Shown here piece after piece: positions 1 through 7,500 of a DNA stretch of 29,797 bases (positions within the stretch are counted from its first letter, which is position 1; each line of letters starts with the position of its first letter). Made by a program: the position numbers and the translations under genes. The notes beneath the pieces are model-generated. The model saw only the letters and a program-made list of their open reading frames with translations, ran no database searches and was not told the origin of the DNA. The DNA is taken from the NCBI GenBank assembly GCA_023818865.1, contig JAMWDF010000007.1, positions 1 to 29,797 on the forward strand, given 5' to 3'. The stretch comes from Candidatus Omnitrophota bacterium. GTDB taxonomy: Bacteria > Ratteibacteria > UBA8468 > B48-G9 > DSTR01.

Positions 1-531
1 GAGGCGAAAACTCCCAAGGAGAGGGAAGAGTACCTGAAAACCTTTCTCCGGGATGTCAGAAACCGGATTAAGTCAGTGACGACAAGAGATTATATCAACC
101 CAGAAGATAAGACTGTGGACTACGCCATTGTTTTCATTCCCAGTGAGCAGGTCTATGCTTTTATTAACGAGCATGACCGCGGTCTTCTGGATGAGGCGAT
201 GAATAACAAAATTATTGTTTGTTCTCCTTTAACCCTTTACGCCATCCTGGCAGTGATTAGACAGGCAGTGGATAACTTCAACCTAGAACGCGCAGCCGCT
301 GAGATACTCGCCCGGTTAGGTGGTTTTGCGCGGCAGTGGGAAGCCTTTGTGAAAGTAATGGAGAAAATGGGGCAGCGGATTGAAGAAGCCCACAAAGAGT
401 ACCAATCACTGGTCACCACCAGGAGAAATACGCTGGAAAGAAGCTTAAGGCAGATTGAAGAGCTAAGAGAACAGAAAAACATTATCCCTGTTCTACCAGC
501 CAACCCGGAAAAATCAGAGGAGTCTTCTTGA
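1..531 (+). CDS. rmuC: RmuC family protein, C-terminal part (5' end outside window)
   Basis: The reading frame is open from base 1, so this is the last 176 residues of a longer protein. The visible part matches the conserved RmuC domain. After an 'RI' helix comes an aspartate-rich strand with 'DYAIVFIPSEQVYAF', then 'IIVCSPLTLYAILAVI', then the helix that packs on it. The tail is a coiled-coil-like stretch (about residues 110-165) rich in E, Q and R, followed by a short polar end. RmuC proteins are predicted DNA-associated proteins with a restriction-endonuclease-like fold that limit recombination at inverted repeats; their biochemical activity is not well settled. A GTG at 76 could be mistaken for a start, but conserved RmuC sequence runs upstream of it without a stop. 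The gene ends 30 bases before the Maf-methyltransferase start and is probably co-transcribed with it. Confidence 0.88.
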   Translation, partial: EAKTPKEREEYLKTFLRDVRNRIKSVTTRDYINPEDKTVDYAIVFIPSEQVYAFINEHDRGLLDEAMNNKIIVCSPLTLYAILAVIRQAVDNFNLERAAAEILARLGGFARQWEAFVKVMEKMGQRIEEAHKEYQSLVTTRRNTLERSLRQIEELREQKNIIPVLPANPEKSEESS

Positions 532-561
532 AGTTCATTTTCCCCTTATTAAGGTGAAAAC

Positions 562-2481
562 ATGCAGATTGTATTAGCCTCCGCCTCCCCGCGCCGGAAA
601 GAACTGCTGAAGAAAGTTGTGGACCAGTTTATTGTCCATCCTCCTGAAGTAGATGAGAAAGCGATCAAAGAGGCAGACCCGGTAAAACTGGCAATACAAC
701 TAGCGGTAATGAAAGCCAAAGCCGCGGCTGAAAAATATCCCTTTAGTCTGGTGGTGGCTGCGGATACTGTCGTCTCGCTTGGCAATCAGACCTTGGGAAA
801 GCCTTCCAGTCAGGCAGAGGCCAGACTTATGTTGAAAAAACTCTCCGGAAGCAAGCACAAGGTTATCACCGGACTGGCTCTTTACCTGAAAGCAGAAGAT
901 AAACTTCTGACTGATTATGAGCTTACCTATGTGACCTTCAGGCAGTTAACCGACGAGCAGATTGATGACTATTTGGATACGGGTGACTTTGAGGATAAGG
1001 CTGGCGGATATGCAGTCCAGAAGGTTAAAGACGCCTTTGTAGAAAAGATTGAGGGGAATTATGAGAATGTGGTTGGTTTTCCAGTAAGAAAATTCAAAAA
1101 GCTTCTGGACCGGTTTCTCGTTCCAGAGTTAGTCGTGGAGGTGGTGGATGTTGCCCTACCTCATCCCTGGGCAGTAGCTCGCTATCAAAACCAGGTCATT
1201 TTTGTTAACTCTGGCTTGCCTGGAGACAAACTGAGGGTGAGAACCAGCGGCAGCGGGAAAAACTTCTTTCAGGCTGAAATGGTGCGGATAGAGCAGCCTT
1301 CTCCTGACCGGGTAAGTCCTTTCTGTCCTCATTTTGGTGTCTGCGGAGGATGTATTTTCCAGGACCTAGCCTATAGCCGGCAACTTATTCTAAAGCAAGA
1401 GCATATCTATCAGTCTTTCCGCAAAATCGCCGGGCTGGATTTAGGCACCAGCCAGGTTATCCTGATGTTCCCTTCACCAACCATCTTTCAGTATCGCAAT
1501 AAGATGGAGTTTGCTTTTGGCGAGGAAGGGGGCCAGCTAATTCTCGGGCTGCGGCAGCGCTCTTCTGTCACTGGCAAAAATTCTGGTCGGGTGATACCTC
1601 TAACTGAATGCCCGATCTTCAGCCCGGTGGCGAAAACGATTTTCCCTATCTTTCTTGATTTTGGCCGAAAGAGAAAAGACCGGGCCTATCACCCCAGAGC
1701 GCGGAAAGGTTTTCTCCGACACTTGGTCTTGCGGCAAGGAAAGAAAACCGGAGAGTTAATGGTTATCCTGGTTACTACGGCCGCGGATATCCCTGATTTT
1801 ACTACTCTGGTAGAGGCAGTTACCTCTGTCTGCCTAGAAACAAAAAGTTTTTATTGGGTAGTCAACAACCAGGTCTCCGATGTCGTCGCATTTGAGCAAA
1901 AAAATCAATTGTGGGGAAATACTTACATTGAGGAGAAGATGGCTAATTTTAGCTTTCGGCTCCACCCGCAAAGTTTTTTCCAGCCCAATACTGAAGCGGC
2001 GCTTTCCCTCTACCAGAAACTGACCGAGTTAGCCAGTCAGTCTGGTTGCCGCAAAGCCCTCGGTCTTTATTGTGGTTCGGGATGTCTGGAAATCTTTCTC
2101 TCCACCGCAGTCAACGAAGTGATTGGGGTGGATATTAACCCGGTTAACATCGCCACTGCCGAAGAAAACTGCCGGATTAACCAGGTAACTAATTGCTCTT
2201 TCCTTCAAGGGATGGTGGAAAAAACTCTCCTCGGTTTTTCCGCTGGCGAATTTGATCTTTTGGTATTAGACCCGCCCCGGGCCGGATTAACCCCAAAAGC
2301 CTTGAAGTTGACTATTTCTCTGGCTATCCCCCACCTGGCTTATGTCTCCTGCAATCCAGCGACACTTGCCAGGGACATAAAACCTCTGGTGGCAAGCGGT
2401 TACCAGATTCAGCAGGTCTGTGGTTTTGATTTTTTTCCCCACACTGGACACATAGAAACTCTCGTCTGGTTGAAAAGGTAA
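562..2481 (+). CDS. Fusion of Maf nucleotide pyrophosphatase and RlmD/TrmA-class RNA (uracil-5-)-methyltransferase
   Basis: One uninterrupted 639-residue frame holds two complete enzymes. Residues 1-185 are a Maf/YhdE-type pyrophosphatase, which hydrolyses non-canonical or dTTP/UTP-type nucleotides. It shows 'ASASPRR' at 6-12, 'AADT' at 66-69 with the catalytic Asp68, 'GKP' at 79-81 and 'DKAGGYAVQ' at 145-153. Residues 188-639 are a TrmA/RlmD-class SAM-dependent uridine C5 methyltransferase. A TRAM-like beta barrel (190-245) is followed by cluster-type cysteines C255, C261, C264 and C350, the SAM loop 'LYCGSG' (502-507), 'LDPPRAGL' (569-576), 'SCNPATLARD' with nucleophile Cys597, and the terminal 'GHIETLVWL' with the base Glu632. 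The cluster cysteines favour an RlmD/RlmCD-like 23S rRNA enzyme over TrmA, but the target base cannot be read from sequence. The start has an AAGGTG ribosome site just upstream. All key residues of both halves are present, so both activities are expected. Confidence 0.9.
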   Translation: MQIVLASASPRRKELLKKVVDQFIVHPPEVDEKAIKEADPVKLAIQLAVMKAKAAAEKYPFSLVVAADTVVSLGNQTLGKPSSQAEARLMLKKLSGSKHKVITGLALYLKAEDKLLTDYELTYVTFRQLTDEQIDDYLDTGDFEDKAGGYAVQKVKDAFVEKIEGNYENVVGFPVRKFKKLLDRFLVPELVVEVVDVALPHPWAVARYQNQVIFVNSGLPGDKLRVRTSGSGKNFFQAEMVRIEQPSPDRVSPFCPHFGVCGGCIFQDLAYSRQLILKQEHIYQSFRKIAGLDLGTSQVILMFPSPTIFQYRNKMEFAFGEEGGQLILGLRQRSSVTGKNSGRVIPLTECPIFSPVAKTIFPIFLDFGRKRKDRAYHPRARKGFLRHLVLRQGKKTGELMVILVTTAADIPDFTTLVEAVTSVCLETKSFYWVVNNQVSDVVAFEQKNQLWGNTYIEEKMANFSFRLHPQSFFQPNTEAALSLYQKLTELASQSGCRKALGLYCGSGCLEIFLSTAVNEVIGVDINPVNIATAEENCRINQVTNCSFLQGMVEKTLLGFSAGEFDLLVLDPPRAGLTPKALKLTISLAIPHLAYVSCNPATLARDIKPLVASGYQIQQVCGFDFFPHTGHIETLVWLKR

Positions 2482-2492
2482 GAATCAGCTTA

Positions 2493-4424
2493 CTAGTCTA
2501 ACCCGACAATAATCCTTAAAACACCGATGACATCTTGGATATTAACCCAGTCATCCTGATTCAGATCTCCCAGATAAACATTCGCCGCTACCCGGCCGAT
2601 GACCATCTGTAAACAAAGGATGACATCAGAAATATCTACCCTCTGGTCTTGGTTCAGGTCGCCTTTCAGGCGGATGAATTCCGCCCAATAAGGGTTGAAT
2701 GCCCGTTCAGCCAGAATGTACCAGGCGGTGGCTGCCAGATGCAACCGAGTGAAGTACTGCCAGGCCAGCCCGGTAGTCAAGCCGTCAACCGAGGCTGCAA
2801 TAATACCCAGTCCGTCACTATTTTGTCCCTGGCTTTGAACCTGTCTGAGAGAGGCAATAGTCTTAAGATATTCATTCGGCTGACCAACCTGATGATAAAC
2901 CAGCGCCATCTGGGCTGTCCCTTCAAACCAGATCCCGTCCCGGTCATCGTTGAAATCAAACCCTTGCCAGCTGCCTGCCTGATACCAGAAGTTTTCCTCT
3001 ACCCAGGGTAATAACTGAAAGTAGTCTTTCAAAGCCAGTATCGCCCAGGTATGGACATCAAGAACCTTCTTGGAGGTATCAGGAGTTTCGCCATCTTCTA
3101 AGGTGCCTATCCAGAAATGTTCTTCCTCTTGGTTCCACATTCTCGCCACAAATTCTCTCGCCTTTTCACTTCGTTCTAACCAGAGGTTCTCCCCGGTAAT
3201 TTCGTAAAGAAGACGGAAAGCCACATAAACATCCAGGTTGTGTTCCGTTGATTTCCAGGTAAGTTTAGTCGGCTCAGGTTCCCAGCCCCGGTAACCGGCT
3301 GTGTAACCCCCTGATCCGGTCTCACTATAGGTATGTTGATAAATCCAGTTGCCCAAAGAAATCGCCGCCTGTAGATATTTAGCCAGCGGATTATATCGGT
3401 AATAGTGAAGCCAGGCAATCATTACCCAGGCCAGGTTACCAGTATAGGTGCTAATTTGGTCCTCATCTTCAAACCATCTCTGCTGCCTGTCGTCCCACCA
3501 CCCAGGCAATCTTGCCTTTCCAGTCAGATGTTCCAGAATATCCCCTGACTGGTAGGCATTTCTCAACCGGCCATCCTGATAAAAACGGTCATTGTCTCTC
3601 GCTAGAAGTAAAGCATCGGCTATTAACCCGGCGCGTCTCAAATCTTCTGGAGTTCCCCGGCTGAGATAGGCCAGAATAGTCAGAGCATTGTCATAGATGA
3701 AGGCAGCGTTGAGGAAATACTTGTCCGGTTCTCCAGTCACTACTGCCCGGTAACTATTAGCCAGCCTAGGTTCATTCAACCGGCTAATCTCGTATCTGAT
3801 ATCATCCAGGTAAAAGATGGCGCCTTCTGGATTGTTGCCACCAGTGATCGTAAATCCGAAACCACCGATGACCTGAGAAAGGTCTTTGCCAGCCAGGTCA
3901 ATAGCATATTCAGCCCAAACATTTGACAAAGTAACCAAGCCAGTAGAAGTCCTGGGAAAAGAATCCGGGTAGGCACCAGTAAGGCCACCAGCGAAAAATT
4001 CTACTTTTTCCCCACCGTTTTTTCCCTTTACCCGGAAAACCAGGTGGCTGGCTCCGGTAAGGTCATAGCCTGCGTTGGGAATAGTTGCCCAGTTATTTCC
4101 CGGTTCTTGCCAGTAAAGGCTAACCCAGTTGTGGCCGTTTGCTTGAAAGGAAACCTTCAAACAACTTCTGCCTGAATAGACTGTCTCGGTGCAATTAGTC
4201 AGCAGGGTAACTGAACTGGTATCTCCCATCCACCCAGTGGGATAAAAATGGTTTCCCCCAGCCTCATGGTCAGTGTAAACATCAAAAGAGCGGTGAAATT
4301 GATCTAAGGTGGTGTTAAGATAGAAAAAAGCTTTTGTTTCCTCGCTTCTTCCCCAAAACGGAAAAAATACGCAGCCGACCAAGGACAGACACCCACTCCA
4401 ACAGATCAACCTCGCATACCGCAT
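2493..4424 (-). CDS. Secreted alpha/alpha-barrel protein with N-terminal beta-sandwich and C-terminal dockerin
   Basis: 643 residues. The N terminus has a signal sequence (hydrophobic run to about residue 24). It contains 'LVGC' near residue 18, which could act as a lipobox, so the protein may be either secreted or lipid-anchored. Residues about 30-210 look like a jelly-roll carbohydrate-binding domain ending in 'FYLDDIRYE'. Residues about 220-575 carry repeated helical pairs rich in W, Y and D ('ISTYTGNLAWVMIAWLHYY', 'LDVHTWAILALKDYF'), as in six-hairpin glycosidase folds. I could not assign a CAZy family or catalytic acids. The last 58 residues form a type-I dockerin-like pair of calcium loops, 'GDLNQDQRVDISDVI' and 'GDLNQDDWVNIQDVI'. 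The ribosome site AGGAAGGG precedes ATG 4424. The gene lies 31 bases after the Thr-type sulfatase-like gene and is probably co-transcribed with it. Its stop is 12 bases from the convergent Maf-fusion stop. Best guess: an extracellular polysaccharide-active or sugar-binding protein. Confidence 0.78.
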   Translation of the reverse strand: MRYARLICWSGCLSLVGCVFFPFWGRSEETKAFFYLNTTLDQFHRSFDVYTDHEAGGNHFYPTGWMGDTSSVTLLTNCTETVYSGRSCLKVSFQANGHNWVSLYWQEPGNNWATIPNAGYDLTGASHLVFRVKGKNGGEKVEFFAGGLTGAYPDSFPRTSTGLVTLSNVWAEYAIDLAGKDLSQVIGGFGFTITGGNNPEGAIFYLDDIRYEISRLNEPRLANSYRAVVTGEPDKYFLNAAFIYDNALTILAYLSRGTPEDLRRAGLIADALLLARDNDRFYQDGRLRNAYQSGDILEHLTGKARLPGWWDDRQQRWFEDEDQISTYTGNLAWVMIAWLHYYRYNPLAKYLQAAISLGNWIYQHTYSETGSGGYTAGYRGWEPEPTKLTWKSTEHNLDVYVAFRLLYEITGENLWLERSEKAREFVARMWNQEEEHFWIGTLEDGETPDTSKKVLDVHTWAILALKDYFQLLPWVEENFWYQAGSWQGFDFNDDRDGIWFEGTAQMALVYHQVGQPNEYLKTIASLRQVQSQGQNSDGLGIIAASVDGLTTGLAWQYFTRLHLAATAWYILAERAFNPYWAEFIRLKGDLNQDQRVDISDVILCLQMVIGRVAANVYLGDLNQDDWVNIQDVIGVLRIIVGLD

Positions 4425-4455
4425 TTTCCCTTCCTGGCACTACCGGTTTACCTAC

Positions 4456-5859
4456 CTAAACCCGGGCAGCCACGTCGCTACAACCAGGCGCTGAAGGCTG
4501 TTTCCTGGCTAATTCCACAATCCACTCAGGGAATCTTCCCCCAGCATCAGCAAGTGCCAGCTCCATTAGGTGTTTGACCACTTCAGGATGCTTAGAGGCC
4601 ACATTGGTTGAGAATCGGCCCTTCGTCTTCAGCTCATACAGGAAAACGCCGGTTCCATCAGCCTTGTAATTTAACCACCATTGCTCGGTAATCACTGTCG
4701 GGGTAGCGCTCCAGCCGATAGTGACATGGTCTCGGAATTTTTTTCTTCCCTTCAACGCTGCCTGCAAGAAAGGTCTGCCTTCTATCTCTGGAGGTAGTTT
4801 CACCCCGGCTTCCTCCAAGATAGTGGCAGCCAGATCATGGTGCTGGACCAGAAAATTAACTTTCCGGCCGGCAAATCTGGCTTTCGGCAGACGAATCATC
4901 AGCGGCACCTCATACACTTCTGGCTTGGAAGGGTAGCCTCTTTTACCCAGGTATCCCTGGTCACCAATAGAATGACCGTGGTCTGTAGTAAAAATTACCA
5001 AAGTATTATCCAGCAGTCCCATCACCTTCAGGCTTTCCATTAAGTAGCCAAACCACCGGTCACACATGGTTACTTCCCCGCTGTAGTTGGCCTGGGTGCG
5101 CCGGAGTAAATAATTATCCAGTGGCTGTTCAGAGTAGCCGGATTTCACCTGTTCCGGGCCATCTTCCTTCAGATACATCTTCCGGTAGTAGGCCGGCACC
5201 AGCCAGGGTTCATGGGGGTCAAAGGATTCCACTACCAGAAAGAATTTCTTGGCATCTAGGTTCTGTTCTAACCACCGGGCTGCCTCCCGCATCACCCGGG
5301 GAGCGAAAAATTCTTCTTCCTGCCACCGGTCATGCATATTCATGATACATTGCTGGATAAATCTAATACCCCACTCATTCTGAAGAGGCTTCGGTAACCA
5401 GTAATCAATCTGCTCTTGAGTTAACCTCGGACCAGACCTGGCCGGGTCTGTTTCCTGTCCCCGCAAGAAAGTCCACTGGTCAAAACCGCGCCAGAAATTC
5501 TTGGAGGGTTTGAACATATGGTAGACATCAGAAATCAGCGCTGTCCGATAACCAGCCTCCCGAAGAAGTTCCGCCACAGTGGGTTGCTCTTCCGGGATAG
5601 GCCCCCAGCCAGCCGCTCCGACAAAATCACCCTTCAAGCGGAAATCACCGTTGAAGAACGGGTAAACCCGCCGACCGGTGTAAAGAGCCCTTCTGGCTGG
5701 CAGGGTTGGTAGGGACTCTGGAAACATTCGGTAAAACATAATAGCCTCTTTGGCGAAGGCATCAAAATGAGGAGTAAAAACTTTTCCCCAGAAAGGCTGT
5801 CCGTAAGCACCAATACAGTCCTTCCTTAATGAATCAAAGACGATCAACACAATGTTCAT
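4456..5859 (-). CDS. Sulfatase/alkaline-phosphatase superfamily hydrolase with Thr at the nucleophile position
   Basis: 467 residues with the full sulfatase fold. A metal-binding N-terminal strand 'VLIVFDSLRKD' (Asp9) leads to the nucleophile region 'LPTLPARRALYTGRR' (50-64). The C-terminal metal motif is 'TTDHGH' with Asp293 and His294, and 'DPHEPW' lies at 214-219. In true type-I sulfatases the nucleophile is Cys or Ser in C/S-x-P-S/T/A-R, later converted to formylglycine. Here the aligned residue is Thr52 (T-L-P-A-R), which the known maturases would not be expected to convert. The second Asp of the usual 'DD' pair is Ser10. Such variants form a recognisable COG3119 subgroup. A phosphodiesterase or phosphonate-type hydrolase role is plausible but unproven. 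There is no signal peptide, so a cytoplasmic location is expected. The start is supported by AAGGAG four bases upstream of ATG. The gene heads a two-gene unit with the dockerin protein. Confidence 0.85.
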   Translation of the reverse strand: MNIVLIVFDSLRKDCIGAYGQPFWGKVFTPHFDAFAKEAIMFYRMFPESLPTLPARRALYTGRRVYPFFNGDFRLKGDFVGAAGWGPIPEEQPTVAELLREAGYRTALISDVYHMFKPSKNFWRGFDQWTFLRGQETDPARSGPRLTQEQIDYWLPKPLQNEWGIRFIQQCIMNMHDRWQEEEFFAPRVMREAARWLEQNLDAKKFFLVVESFDPHEPWLVPAYYRKMYLKEDGPEQVKSGYSEQPLDNYLLRRTQANYSGEVTMCDRWFGYLMESLKVMGLLDNTLVIFTTDHGHSIGDQGYLGKRGYPSKPEVYEVPLMIRLPKARFAGRKVNFLVQHHDLAATILEEAGVKLPPEIEGRPFLQAALKGRKKFRDHVTIGWSATPTVITEQWWLNYKADGTGVFLYELKTKGRFSTNVASKHPEVVKHLMELALADAGGRFPEWIVELARKQPSAPGCSDVAARV

Positions 5860-5863
5860 TTTT

Positions 5864-5869
5864 CTCCTT
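5864..5869 (-). promoter_or_regulatory. Ribosome binding site of the Thr-type sulfatase-like gene
   Basis: Reading on the minus strand, AAGGAG is followed by AAAA and the ATG whose first base is 5859. This strong match fixes the start of the gene. Confidence 0.75.
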
Positions 5870-5879
5870 GGTCTTGCCT

Positions 5880-5889
5880 ATTATAGCAT
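5880..5889 (-). promoter_or_regulatory. Extended -10 promoter for the sulfatase-like/dockerin unit
   Basis: On the minus strand the sequence reads ATGCTATAAT. TATAAT lies at 5885-5880 and is preceded by TGC, which gives the TG-n extended -10 form. No good -35 lies at 17 bases; the nearest candidate is TTCAAC at 19 bases. Transcription would start near 5873, giving a leader of about 14 bases carrying the ribosome site. The upstream side overlaps the -35 region of the divergent plus-strand promoter. Confidence 0.5.
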
Positions 5890-5905
5890 ACCGGATAAGG
5901 TCTGG

Positions 5906-5934
5906 TTGAAAGCCAGGGTTGGTTTAGGTAAAAT
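5906..5934 (+). promoter_or_regulatory. Sigma70-like promoter for the radical SAM/HD gene pair
   Basis: TTGAAA at 5906-5911 and TAAAAT at 5929-5934 are separated by exactly 17 bases. The expected start near 5941 leaves a leader of about 30 bases before ATG 5971. Together with the opposite extended -10 at 5880-5889, the two promoters are back to back within about 55 bases, so they could be co-regulated or compete for polymerase. Confidence 0.5.
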
Positions 5935-5970
5935 ATATTTTCGCACGATTTTACATCACTAAGATTAGCG

Positions 5971-6927
5971 ATGATGATCTTTGGACCAGTACCATCAAGA
6001 AGGCTGGGAGCTAGCCTGGGAATAAATAATCTTCCGGTCAAGCACTGCAGTTACTCCTGCGTTTATTGCCAGGTCGGCCCGACTCCTTTGACTGAAGTGG
6101 AAAGGAGAACCTTTTATTCACCGGAAGAAATTTACCGCCAAGTGCAGGAAAGAGTGAAGAACCTACAGGAAAAAGGGGAAAAGATTGATTACCTCAGTTT
6201 TGTTCCGGATGGTGAACCAACCCTTGATCTTAATCTGGGTAGAGAAATCATTCTCCTGCGCCAGCTAAAGATACCCATTGCGGTCATTACCAACGCTTCT
6301 CTTCTCTGGCGAGAAGACGTGAGACTGGACCTTCAAGCAGCTGACCTGGTCTCAGTGAAGATTGGCACAGTGAAGAAGGGCAGTTGGGAAAAGATACACC
6401 GGCCTTATCCTGGCTTAAGTTTGGACCAGATACTCTATGGTCTCAGATTGTTCTCCCGGGAATATCGGGGAAAGTTGATTACCGAGACCTTGCTGGTGAA
6501 AGGACTCAATGACAGCCAGTCAGAGATAAGGGCTGTGGCGGAGTTCATCCAGGCTCTTTCTCCAGAAAGGGCCTACCTGGGAGTGCCAACCCGGCCGCCG
6601 GCTGAAACCTGGGTAAAACCGCCTCTCCCAGAAAAAGTCAATCTGGCCTACCAGATTTTCCAGCAGCAGAAATTGCCAGTGGAACTAATGGGCTTTCAAT
6701 CAGAAAACAGTTTTGGCTTTTCTGGAGACATCTTTGCTGACATTCTGGCTACTACTGCTGTCCATCCCCTGGAAAAGGAACAGGTCAAGCAATTGCTGGA
6801 GAAAGCCAGCGCCGATTGGTCAGTAGTGGAAAAATTGGTTGGTTCCGGTTTAGTCCGATGGGTGAACTACCGGAAACGTCAGTTTTTGATTCGCTGGCTG
6901 CCGTCACAAAAAAGCAAAAAAATATAG
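5971..6927 (+). CDS. Radical SAM protein, COG0731 (TYW1-like/wyosine synthase-related) family
   Basis: 318 residues. The N-terminal signature 'FGPVPSRRLGASLGIN' and the radical SAM cluster motif C-x3-C-x2-C (C26, C30, C33 in 'HCSYSCVYCQ') are typical of bacterial COG0731 proteins. A TIM-barrel core follows ('PDGEPTLD' with the GEP SAM-binding motif, 'VSVKIGTV'). The last ~70 residues look like a small helical or winged-helix domain ('HPLEKEQVKQLLEKA'), also seen in this family. The archaeal relative Taw1/TYW1 makes the tricyclic base of tRNA-Phe. Bacterial members lack the flavodoxin part and their substrate is unknown. It is not an anaerobic sulfatase maturase: the SPASM-type cysteine clusters are absent. 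ATG 5974 is an alternative start. The gene is followed 22 bases later by an HD-domain gene. Confidence 0.85.
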   Translation: MMIFGPVPSRRLGASLGINNLPVKHCSYSCVYCQVGPTPLTEVERRTFYSPEEIYRQVQERVKNLQEKGEKIDYLSFVPDGEPTLDLNLGREIILLRQLKIPIAVITNASLLWREDVRLDLQAADLVSVKIGTVKKGSWEKIHRPYPGLSLDQILYGLRLFSREYRGKLITETLLVKGLNDSQSEIRAVAEFIQALSPERAYLGVPTRPPAETWVKPPLPEKVNLAYQIFQQQKLPVELMGFQSENSFGFSGDIFADILATTAVHPLEKEQVKQLLEKASADWSVVEKLVGSGLVRWVNYRKRQFLIRWLPSQKSKKI

Positions 6928-6949
6928 AGGGTGGTAAAAGGGAGAGAGG

Positions 6950-7492
6950 ATGGACCGAAGTAAAGCTTTAGAGATGCTTAAGGAAAATTTGAAGAACAAG
7001 AACCTTTTCAAGCATTCCTTGGCTGTAGAAGCCTGCTTGAAGGCGCTGGCTATTCGTTTAGGCGAACAACCAGACACCTGGGCGTTGGCCGGGCTGCTCC
7101 ACGACCTTGATTATGAAATGACTAAAGAGAAGCCAGACAGACATGGCCTTTTAGCCAAAGAGATACTCCAGGGTCTGGTACCAGAAGAAGTAGTTGAGGC
7201 TATTGCCGCTCATGCTGGCCATAAAGAAAAGGGCAATCTTCTGGAAGAAGCCATCTGGGCGGTTGACCCCTTAACCGGGTTGATTGTTGCCTGTGCGTTA
7301 ATCCGACCGGAGAAAAAACTCAGTCTGATTGACACTGGCTTTGTGCTGAACCGGTTTGGGGAGAAAAGATTTGCGGCTGGCGCTGACCGGGAAGCGATTA
7401 AGGGATGTGAGAAACTTGGGCTGTCTTTGGAAGAATTTGTCAGCCTCTGTTTGGCGGCCATGAAAGAGATCGCAGCTGATTTAGAACTTTAG
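6950..7492 (+). CDS. HD-domain phosphohydrolase-like protein (COG2316 type)
   Basis: 180 residues. The HD metal-binding pattern is visible: His22 in 'FKHSLAVEA', His51-Asp52 in 'LLHDLDYE', His65 in 'DRHGLLA', and a later Asp106 in 'AVDPLTGLI'. The spacing fits the small single-domain 'predicted HD superfamily hydrolase' group, which is about this length. Substrates in that group are unknown; nucleotides or other phosphate esters are likely from the wider family. GGGAGAGAGG precedes the ATG and supports the start. It lies 22 bases downstream of the radical SAM gene, so the two are probably co-transcribed. Its stop faces the lpxI stop with 8 bases between, and I saw no clear terminator hairpin there. 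Confidence 0.82.
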   Translation: MDRSKALEMLKENLKNKNLFKHSLAVEACLKALAIRLGEQPDTWALAGLLHDLDYEMTKEKPDRHGLLAKEILQGLVPEEVVEAIAAHAGHKEKGNLLEEAIWAVDPLTGLIVACALIRPEKKLSLIDTGFVLNRFGEKRFAAGADREAIKGCEKLGLSLEEFVSLCLAAMKEIAADLEL

Positions 7493-7500
7493 GGGTTGCC

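Noticed and set aside
2478..2493. Small inverted repeat GTAAG...CTTAC between the convergent stops
   Set aside because: The stem is only five pairs, AT-rich and without a T-run, too weak to call a terminator.
5971..6927. Idea that the radical SAM gene is the maturase for the nearby sulfatases
   Set aside because: It has COG0731 signatures and only the CxxxCxxC cluster; the extra SPASM cysteines of anSME enzymes are absent.
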